The notes below the pieces were generated by a model, which made no database searches, had not been told where the DNA came from, and saw nothing but the letters and a program-made list of their open reading frames with translations. Shown here piece after piece: positions 8,244 through 12,864 of a DNA stretch of 12,864 nucleotides. Source of the stretch: Bacteroidales bacterium UBA2764 (GTDB lineage Bacteria; Bacteroidota; Bacteroidia; Bacteroidales; Paludibacteraceae); contig DEIW01000141.1 in the NCBI GenBank assembly GCA_002352705.1, positions 1-12,864 of the forward strand, read 5' to 3'. A program made the position numbers and the translations under genes. Position 1 is the stretch's first letter. Every line of letters begins with the position of its first letter.

Positions 8244-8429
8244 AACGCTCAGCAGGAAGAGGTCTACCATGAGGAAGGAGTCTTCCATACCGCAGCGCGG
8301 GCGCAAGCTCTGACGGACGCCGTTGCCAATGACCCGCGTCCTGCTGCACGGAAAATTCTCCTTAACGGACAAGTCTTTATCCTTCGCGGAGAAAAGATAT
8401 ATACTTTGCAGGGCAAAGAAATGAAGTGA
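8244..8429 (+). pseudogene. Detached C-terminal tail of the leucine-rich-repeat protein
   Basis: Read in the frame of the preceding gene, this stretch is open for 61 codons to a TGA at 8427-8429. It starts NAQQEEVYHEEGVFHTAA, which looks like the last strand of the FN3 module. It ends ARKILLNGQVFILRGEKIY followed by TLQGKEMK, a short C-terminal module of the kind found at the ends of exported Bacteroidales proteins (sorting-tail-like). It has no start codon of its own near the TAA. The simplest reading is a nonsense change or base error at 8241-8243 in a gene that once ran 7038-8429. Confidence 0.7.
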
Positions 8430-8448
8430 ATTAAAGACAGATAAAATA

Positions 8449-10383
8449 ATGCAATTAGGACTAATCAAACAAATCATAGGACCGATAGCGGACGTTATAG
8501 GGGACGATGATCTCAATATTCGCTATCTGCTGACGGACTCGCGTCAACTGGAAGTCCAAAGGGGCAAAGAACAATGTACAAAAGCCGGCGAGACTCTTTT
8601 CTTTGCCATCAAGACGGAGAAGAACGACGGGGCTAAATATATTCCGGAGTTACAATCCAAAGGTGTGAAAGCCTTTGTCACCGGAGACTCCATCGCGGCG
8701 TTGCAGAAACTCGCGGAGTACGTCCGTTCACAATTCCATGGCACCGTCATCGGCATCACGGGCTCCAACGGAAAGACCGTCGTCAAGGAATGGCTCTACC
8801 AACTCCTCAAAGACGACTATACCGTCATCCGCTCTCCGAAATCCTATAACTCCCAGATCGGTGTTCCCCTCTCCGTCTGGCAACTATCTGACAGCGAAAC
8901 GGTCTGTCAGCAGAGCGGTCTGTCTTCTGTCAGTCCGGAGGACGGTCCGGCAAAGCCCCTGCTTGCCATCTTCGAGGCGGGTATCTCCCAACCCGGAGAG
9001 ATGGAGAAATTGGAACCCCTCATCCGTCCTACCATCGGTGTGGTAACCTATATAGGTCATGAGCACGACGAGAATTTCACTTCCCTGGAGCAGAAACGGG
9101 CGGAGAAGATGAAACTCTTTATCCATTCCGAACAAGTGATAGAAGACCCGACGCACCAGAACGTGCGAACCTGCGCCGCTGTCATGCGTGCCCTCGGGTA
9201 TGACGAAGAGACCATCGCTGCGCGTATCTTACATCAGACACACGAAACGGTATTGAAAGTCAACCTTTCGGCTCTCACAGACAACGTCCGTTATTTCCGT
9301 TCCAAACTCAAACCCGATACTAAACTGACCTGTATGGTCAAGGCCTTCGCCTATGGCGCAGGAAGTGTAGAGGTCAGCAAAGCCTTGCAAGAGATGAACG
9401 GCACAATGGTAAATGGTCAATGTCCAAATGGTAAATGGGTTGATTACCTCGCTGTGGCGGTAGCGGACGAGGGTGTTGAACTGCGGCGCGCAGGAATTAC
9501 CTTGCCCATCATCATCATGGACCCCGAAGTGGCGGCAATGGACCTTATCTTGGAGAATAATCTGGAGCCGAACGTCTATTCCCATCAGTCCCTCAAGACG
9601 GTGATAGCGGCGGCTGAGGCAAAAGGCTTGGAGAATGTGCCTGTTCATATCAAGATTGACTCCGGCATGCACCGTCTGGGCTTCTACAAAGAGGATATCC
9701 CGTGGCTCATTGACCGTCTGACACATCAACGGGCGGTACGCGTGGCGTCTGTCTTCTCTCATCTGGCAGGTAGCGACGAACCGCAGTTTGATGATTTCAC
9801 CCTCCAACAGATAAAGTATTTCGATGAATGCGCCGAGGAGATAGTCGAAAGTCAAAAGTCGAAAGTCGAAAGCACACGGATTCTCAAGCACATCCTCAAC
9901 TCGGCGGGCATCGAGCGGTTCACGGATTACCAGTTCGACATGTGCCGCTTAGGCATCGGGTTATACGGGTTCTCATTCGCGGGAGCCAAGTTGCGTAATG
10001 TATGTACCTTAGAGACAACCATTCTCTCCGTCAAGACCGTCAAAGCGGGGGAGACTATCGGCTACGGGCGTCATACAAAGCTGGCCGAGGACCGCACGAT
10101 AGCCGTCATCCCTATCGGTTATGCCGATGGTTTCGACAGACGCTTCTCTAACTATGGCGGCGAGGTGTGGGTTCGCGGCAGGAGATGCCCTGTGGTCGGC
10201 AATGTGTGCATGGACCAGGCAATGGTGGATGTCACCGGTACCGACGCGCGACCCGGAGATCTCGTAGAGGTCTTCGGAGACCATATGCCGCTGGAGGAAC
10301 TCGCCGACAAACTCGGTACTATTACATATGAAATCTTAACATCTGTCTCGCGCCGTGTCCAACGTGTCTATTTCTACGAATAA
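8449..10383 (+). CDS. alr: MurF-Alr fusion: intact alanine racemase behind a reduced MurF half
   Basis: In Bacteroidetes MurF (UDP-MurNAc-tripeptide:D-Ala-D-Ala ligase) is commonly fused to alanine racemase. Alr (about 264-644) is complete: VKAFAYGAG with the PLP lysine (298), IKIDSGMHRLGF, the tyrosine loop GYGRHT (538-543), IPIGYADGFDRR and CMDQAMVDVT. The MurF half keeps its N-terminal domain (LLTDSR, ETLFFA), Walker A GITGSNGKT (102-110), NSQIGVPLSVW, FEAGISQPGEME and EKMKLF. It then jumps at about residue 230 to a short remnant (EDPTHQN to IAARI) and at about 260 straight into Alr. No DSYN motif or C-terminal ligase domain is seen. The total is 644 residues, against roughly 800 or more in typical fusions. 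TNIG-x-AH is altered to TYIGHEH. Ligase activity is doubtful; racemase is expected. The ABC gene overlaps the end by 29 bp. Confidence 0.92.
   Translation: MQLGLIKQIIGPIADVIGDDDLNIRYLLTDSRQLEVQRGKEQCTKAGETLFFAIKTEKNDGAKYIPELQSKGVKAFVTGDSIAALQKLAEYVRSQFHGTVIGITGSNGKTVVKEWLYQLLKDDYTVIRSPKSYNSQIGVPLSVWQLSDSETVCQQSGLSSVSPEDGPAKPLLAIFEAGISQPGEMEKLEPLIRPTIGVVTYIGHEHDENFTSLEQKRAEKMKLFIHSEQVIEDPTHQNVRTCAAVMRALGYDEETIAARILHQTHETVLKVNLSALTDNVRYFRSKLKPDTKLTCMVKAFAYGAGSVEVSKALQEMNGTMVNGQCPNGKWVDYLAVAVADEGVELRRAGITLPIIIMDPEVAAMDLILENNLEPNVYSHQSLKTVIAAAEAKGLENVPVHIKIDSGMHRLGFYKEDIPWLIDRLTHQRAVRVASVFSHLAGSDEPQFDDFTLQQIKYFDECAEEIVESQKSKVESTRILKHILNSAGIERFTDYQFDMCRLGIGLYGFSFAGAKLRNVCTLETTILSVKTVKAGETIGYGRHTKLAEDRTIAVIPIGYADGFDRRFSNYGGEVWVRGRRCPVVGNVCMDQAMVDVTGTDARPGDLVEVFGDHMPLEELADKLGTITYEILTSVSRRVQRVYFYE
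8888..8950 (+). repeat. Insertion with nested inverted repeats in the MurF part
   Basis: Between the conserved blocks LSVWQL and LAIFEAGIS lie about 20 extra residues (SDSETVCQQSGLSS and on). The DNA holds CTGACAG (8888-8894) and its complement CTGTCAG (8904-8910), a second CTGTCAG (8927-8933), a repeated CGGTCTGTC, and CCGGA...TCCGG just after. It looks like acquired palindromic sequence rather than native MurF. Confidence 0.5.
9405..9439 (+). repeat. 7-bp tandem repeat tract inside alr (first)
   Basis: Five imperfect heptamers: AATGGTA, AATGGTC, AATGTCC, AAATGGT, AAATGGG. They encode TMVNGQCPNGKW, placed just before the conserved VDYLAVAVADEG strand of alanine racemase, where a short loop is expected. 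Confidence 0.8.
9843..9870 (+). repeat. 7-bp tandem repeat tract inside alr (second)
   Basis: Four heptamers AGTCGAA, AGTCAAA, AGTCGAA, AGTCGAA encoding ESQKSKVES. It is the same heptamer family as dxs 2833-2860, on the same coding-strand orientation and giving the same peptide register (KSKVES). It lies in a loop before the conserved HILNSAGIERF block. Confidence 0.9.
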
Positions 10384-11155
10384 GCTGAGTATCGGCTACG
10401 CCGGTAGGGGCAGAAAGTCGAAAACCGAAGGTCGAAAGATTGTACAGCGTGACCTCTCTTTCTCGCTCTGCGAGGGTGAGATGGTCTGTATGCTGGGCCC
10501 CAACGGCTGCGGCAAGTCAACCCTTCTGCGTACCCTTGCGGGTCTCCAACCGCCCCTGAGCGGCACTTATAACCTCAAATCTCAAATGTCAAATGACAAA
10601 TCTCAAATGTCAAATGACAAATCCATCTCTCTGGTGCTGACCGAACGCCTCTCTTTGGAGAACACCACGGTACACGATGTCGTGGCAATGGGGCGTTACC
10701 CCTATACCTCCTTCCTCGGCGGGCTGTCCGCAGAAGACGAAGCCATTATAGCAAACTCCTTGCAAGCAGTAGGCTTTTCGCCTGCCCCTTCAGGCGAAGG
10801 TCGGGAAGTGGCTACTACTTTCTTCAACGCCCATTCCGACGGAGAGAAACAACGCATACTCATTGCCAAGGCTCTTGCGCAACAGACGCCGATTATCCTT
10901 TTAGACGAACCTACGGCGCACCTCGACCTGCCGCACAGAATACTGGTTCTCCGCCTCTTGAGGCGCCTGGCTCATGAGCAAGGCAAGACCATCTTAATCT
11001 CTACGCATGAGTTAGACCTGGCGCTCGCGCTGAGTGACAGAATTCTCCTGATGTCGCCCGGCAGAGGTGTTCAACTGGACACAGCGGAGAACCTCAGGAA
11101 GACGGACTCCTTCACCTCTGCTTTCGGAATGGACATTTTCAACCCCCTTGGATAA
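10355..11155 (+). CDS. ABC transporter ATP-binding protein (FecE/BtuD/HmuV type)
   Basis: The 266-residue cytoplasmic ATPase would drive import of an iron chelate, haem or cobalamin; the substrate cannot be read from it. Visible motifs: Walker A GPNGCGKST (48-56), signature HSDGEKQR (160-167, in place of LSGGQ), Walker B IILLDEP (180-186) and H-loop STHE (216-219). The usual Q-loop Gln is not evident; LVLTER stands there, which I recall as common in Bacteroidetes members. The start is GTG 10355, 29 bp inside the end of alr, since no later ATG precedes KLSIGYAG. Heptamer-derived residues occupy about 21-27 and 74-90, and a hairpin insert about 143-149. The second tract replaces the segment between strand 2 and the VLTE strand. 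No permease or binding-protein gene is adjacent, so its partners must lie elsewhere. Confidence 0.88.
   Translation: MSNVSISTNKLSIGYAGRGRKSKTEGRKIVQRDLSFSLCEGEMVCMLGPNGCGKSTLLRTLAGLQPPLSGTYNLKSQMSNDKSQMSNDKSISLVLTERLSLENTTVHDVVAMGRYPYTSFLGGLSAEDEAIIANSLQAVGFSPAPSGEGREVATTFFNAHSDGEKQRILIAKALAQQTPIILLDEPTAHLDLPHRILVLRLLRRLAHEQGKTILISTHELDLALALSDRILLMSPGRGVQLDTAENLRKTDSFTSAFGMDIFNPLG
10416..10436 (+). repeat. Diverged 7-bp repeat tract in the ABC ATPase gene (N-terminal)
   Basis: Three units AGTCGAA, AACCGAA, GGTCGAA encode KSKTEGRK in the loop between the first two strands of the ATPase. It is recognisably the AGTCRAA family of dxs and alr, with substitutions, which suggests an older copy. Confidence 0.7.
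10574..10622 (+). repeat. 7-bp tandem repeat tract in the ABC ATPase gene (seven units)
   Basis: Seven heptamers CTCAAAT, CTCAAAT, GTCAAAT, GACAAAT, CTCAAAT, GTCAAAT, GACAAAT. The last three form an exact 21-bp copy of the preceding three, so the peptide repeats as SQMSNDK twice. This is the longest and least diverged tract in the window. Confidence 0.92.
10777..10798 (+). repeat. Small perfect hairpin inside the ABC ATPase gene
   Basis: TTCGCCTG, a 6-base loop CCCCTT, and CAGGCGAA form an 8-bp perfect stem encoding SPAPSGEG. The residues fall in the linker before the ABC signature helix. It has no T-run, and its mid-gene place makes a terminator unlikely; it resembles an acquired palindromic insert. 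Confidence 0.55.
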
Positions 11156-11171
11156 AAAGACGCAAAGGCAC

Positions 11172-12083
11172 ATGAAATGTCATCTCTACGTAGGATTACT
11201 GGTCACCGTTTTGTGTCTCCTGCCGCTTCGTCTCAAGGCGGAAGACTCTATTCCTGCCGTGAACGGGGAGCCGGAAGTCTATACCGTCCAGATGGACCGT
11301 CCGGGTGTGGGCACGGGTACGAATGTACTGGAGTTCGGCAAGATACAATGGGAGAGTGGATTTGAGTACACGCGGTTTCTCGGCAATCATATACTGACCC
11401 TTCCTACTACTCTGTTCCGGTTCGGTCTTCACCGTCGCGCGGAGCTGAGGCTGGAGTATGCGGGCGAGTTGTACTTTTTCGATATGGACGGGGACGAGGA
11501 GAACGATTTCAAACCGGCGTACACGCCCGAGCCTCTGTTTCTGGGTACGAAAATCATGTTATGGGAGGGCTCGGAGGAGAAACGGCTGCGGTGGGTTCCC
11601 CGCGTGAGTCTGATGCTCAACCTCGGTTTGCCGCTCACGCCTGACTATGCGAAATACATGCCTGTGTCGGGAAAGATTGACGCACTCTTTGAGAATGACA
11701 TAACCTCTTGGTTCTCTATTGGTTATGATTTCGGCGCTCATTGGAACGAGTGGGCTCCCATGCCGGACTTCATGGCGTCTCTGGCGCTGAATTTCAGTCC
11801 CATCGACCGCCTTGGGCTGTTTGTAGAGAGTTATAATTACTTTGATTGCGACGTGAATGCCAAACTCCTGGGGTATTCCACGGCGTACAGTCTTTATCTG
11901 GATTTCGGCGTGACGTATATGCCTCACCCTCATGTCCAGTTGGATGTGTACGCGGGCTTCAATTATTACGAAACGGAGAAAGTACTCGGAGGTCCGGAAA
12001 ACTTTGCTTTTGTAGGAATAGGCGTAGCTTGGCTGGTATGGGACGAGGCTCGTTTCAGAGCCGCTCGGCTACGAAGACAGTAG
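11172..12083 (+). CDS. Outer-membrane beta-barrel protein, phenol MetA-pathway transporter-like
   Basis: The 303-residue protein has a signal peptide (1-23, ending RLKA) and then alternating, aromatic-rich strands typical of an outer-membrane barrel. The opening MDRPGVGTGTNVLEFGKIQWESGFEY matches the pattern of the 'putative MetA-pathway of phenol degradation' transporter-like family, whose members are mostly uncharacterised. Later blocks (GLHRRAELRLEY, PRVSLMLNLGLPL, DRLGLFVESYNYF, HVQLDVYAGFNYYE, FVGIGVAWLVWD) look like successive strands. ATG 11172 is chosen for the signal peptide and AAAGG just upstream; the frame is open further but would overlap the ABC gene. It lies 16 bp behind the ABC ATPase, so the two may be expressed together, but a joint transport role is only a guess. 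Its last 29 bp overlap the methyltransferase gene tail to tail. Confidence 0.8.
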   Translation: MKCHLYVGLLVTVLCLLPLRLKAEDSIPAVNGEPEVYTVQMDRPGVGTGTNVLEFGKIQWESGFEYTRFLGNHILTLPTTLFRFGLHRRAELRLEYAGELYFFDMDGDEENDFKPAYTPEPLFLGTKIMLWEGSEEKRLRWVPRVSLMLNLGLPLTPDYAKYMPVSGKIDALFENDITSWFSIGYDFGAHWNEWAPMPDFMASLALNFSPIDRLGLFVESYNYFDCDVNAKLLGYSTAYSLYLDFGVTYMPHPHVQLDVYAGFNYYETEKVLGGPENFAFVGIGVAWLVWDEARFRAARLRRQ

Positions 12084-12864
12084 GCTTGCCGTCCACACGG
12101 CAACCTATTACATAGGCTGTACCTCCGTCTTTGAGGCGGAGTTTCTTTTTTAACTGCTCTGCCGTCAGCGGATAATTGCGGGTGAGGACATTGGCGCAGC
12201 CCCCCTCAATCCCCCCGTTTTTATTTGTGATTTGTAATTGAATTCGCCATACGCGTCCGGGGAAGTTCTCTACGAGCCTGTCGGAGAGGTAGAGGTGGGT
12301 GTTGGGGTCGAGTTTCTGCAAGCCGTAACGCTGTGCCACTAACTTGTATGCCCCGGCTTTGAGGATGGCAGCGTTAGGCTCATAGAGGAAAACCCCCTCC
12401 AACTCCCCCTCAAGGGGAGAGCAGAGTGCTTCGCTATTTAATTCTTCCTCGCGGGTGAAAGTGAACGCCTGCTCCTTTTTTGATAGATCGATGGCGGTAA
12501 TAGTCGTGGCTGTTTCCCGGTATTCCGATATATCGGTATTTCGATATTTCGATATATCGATATTCCGACTCAGCAACAAGACTTCCTTCACTTCGTTCTT
12601 GACGGCTACTATGTGCACATCCCATATTATCTCCCCCTTCACGGGGGGATTGAGGGGGGCTTGGAACTCTTTGAGCGCCTGGGTGATGTCAATCATCGGG
12701 GAGAGCTTGAGCATAATTCGTCCGCCGGGAGTGAGATGGTCTAAAAGGGTAGGGAGCAACTCGATGACATTAGGCGTACAGTCTGCTAATTTGAAGACCT
12801 TGCCGCCGTGGCTGTCCCGCCGCGCCGGGTCGAGGAAGATAAAACCCCACCCGACCTCCCCACA
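12055..12864 (-). CDS. Class I SAM-dependent methyltransferase, PG_1098 / THUMP-like type (5' part outside window)
   Basis: The frame stays open to the right edge, so the true start lies beyond 12864. The visible 269 residues begin inside the Rossmann fold: GFIFLDPARRDSHGG holds the DPARR motif, followed by KLADCTPNV and the GGRIMLKLSPMIDI strand. After that come a VHIVAVKNEVKEVLL domain, the block FLYEPNAAILKAGAYK, and a C-terminal THUMP-like region (LTRNYPLTAEQLKKKLRLKDGG, VFVAERL). The family is conserved in Bacteroidetes, presumably acts on RNA, and its target is not established here. Three stretches look foreign: an octamer tract (residues RNIDISKYRNTDISEYRET), SPLEGELEG, and LQITNKNGGIEGG, the last apparently replacing part of the THUMP-like domain. 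Each keeps the frame. The TTG at 12759 should not be taken as the start. Confidence 0.85.
   Translation of the reverse strand, partial: CGEVGWGFIFLDPARRDSHGGKVFKLADCTPNVIELLPTLLDHLTPGGRIMLKLSPMIDITQALKEFQAPLNPPVKGEIIWDVHIVAVKNEVKEVLLLSRNIDISKYRNTDISEYRETATTITAIDLSKKEQAFTFTREEELNSEALCSPLEGELEGVFLYEPNAAILKAGAYKLVAQRYGLQKLDPNTHLYLSDRLVENFPGRVWRIQLQITNKNGGIEGGCANVLTRNYPLTAEQLKKKLRLKDGGTAYVIGCRVDGKPTVFVAERL
12199..12218 (-). repeat. G/C-rich 20-bp repeat, copy 1
   Basis: GCCCCCCTCAATCCCCCCGT on the plus strand, the exact reverse complement of 12641-12660. On the coding strand it gives NGGIEGG in the THUMP-like domain of the methyltransferase. It directly abuts a weak 7-bp repeat remnant (ATTTGTG, ATTTGTA; 12223-12236), making a composite insert. 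Confidence 0.8.
12403..12419. repeat. G/C-rich hairpin in the methyltransferase gene
   Basis: CTCCCC, loop CTCAA, GGGGAG form a perfect 6-bp stem, with CCCCCTCC just upstream. It encodes SPLEGELEG in a loop before FLYEPNAAILKAG. It is related in composition to the 20-bp repeats on either side. Confidence 0.6.
12520..12567 (-). repeat. 8-bp tandem repeat tract in the methyltransferase gene
   Basis: Six units with an 8-bp period on the plus strand: GTATTCCG, ATATATCG, GTATTTCG, ATATTTCG, ATATATCG, ATATTCCG. The coding strand reads CGRWATAY-like units and encodes an eight-residue repeat (DISKYRNT, DISEYRET). The period differs from the heptamers elsewhere. It lies in a loop between EVLLLS and TTITAIDL. 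Confidence 0.9.
12641..12660 (-). repeat. G/C-rich 20-bp repeat, inverted copy 2
   Basis: ACGGGGGGATTGAGGGGGGC on the plus strand, exact reverse complement of 12199-12218, about 420 bp away in the same gene. Upstream CTCCCCCTTC allows a short C5/G5 hairpin (12633-12647). On the coding strand it reads APLNPPVKGEI, so the two orientations are both translated, giving unrelated peptides. Confidence 0.8.

Noticed and set aside
8395..8412. Promoter-like TATACTTTGCAG upstream of murF-alr
   Set aside because: It misses the TAnnTTTG spacing by one base, has no -33 TTTG at the right distance, and lies in the old LRR tail coding sequence.
9229..9891. Long antisense open frame opposite alr; also 5990-6505 opposite the TPR gene
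   Set aside because: Both are opposite strongly conserved or clearly structured genes and encode no recognisable domain.
10777..10798. Terminator in the ABC gene
   Set aside because: The hairpin has no T-run and is in the middle of an intact coding sequence.

Overview
The window looks like a chromosomal segment of a Bacteroidales bacterium. Four things point there: a MurF-Alr fusion gene, a dxs-trkA pair with Bacteroidales-like protein sequence, a methyltransferase of the PG_1098 / THUMP-like type, and -33 TTTG / -7 TAnnTTTG promoters with mostly weak Shine-Dalgarno sites. A gut or rumen Bacteroidales (perhaps Paludibacteraceae-like) would fit, but that is only an impression.

Layout. Positions 33-3256 (minus strand) hold trkA and dxs, which overlap and read leftward. 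An AT-rich divergent promoter region follows (about 3257-3423). Positions 3424-8429 (plus strand) hold a tight four-gene operon. Its genes encode a two-helix membrane protein with a ThsA-type macro-like domain, a TIR-domain protein with one transmembrane helix and a periplasmic beta-rich tail, an exported coiled-coil/TPR protein, and an exported BspA-like leucine-rich-repeat protein whose frame is cut by an in-frame TAA. Positions 8449-12083 (plus strand) hold a murF-alr fusion with a gutted MurF half, a FecE/BtuD-type ABC ATPase and an outer-membrane beta-barrel protein. Positions 12055-12864 (minus strand) hold the C-terminal part of a SAM-dependent methyltransferase that runs off the right edge and overlaps the barrel gene tail to tail.

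The most interesting unit is the 3424-8429 operon. A TM-TM-macro protein directly followed by a TIR protein is the composition of type II Thoeris anti-phage defence, where TIR makes histidine-ADP-ribose and the membrane macro protein senses it. Here the TIR is itself membrane-anchored and carries a periplasmic domain, and two exported repeat proteins are coupled to it. This suggests an envelope-spanning TIR/macro system rather than a purely cytosolic one. The link is by sequence pattern and gene order only.

The second theme is short repeats inside conserved genes. At least six in-frame tracts with a 7-bp period lie in dxs (two), alr (two) and the ABC ATPase gene (two). The methyltransferase gene carries an 8-bp-period tract, a weak heptamer remnant and three G/C-rich elements, two of them exact inverted copies of 20 bp. 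They sit where loops are expected, and some replace native sequence. None was seen in the TIR operon. The MurF half of the fusion has lost two internal blocks, including the whole C-terminal ligase domain.
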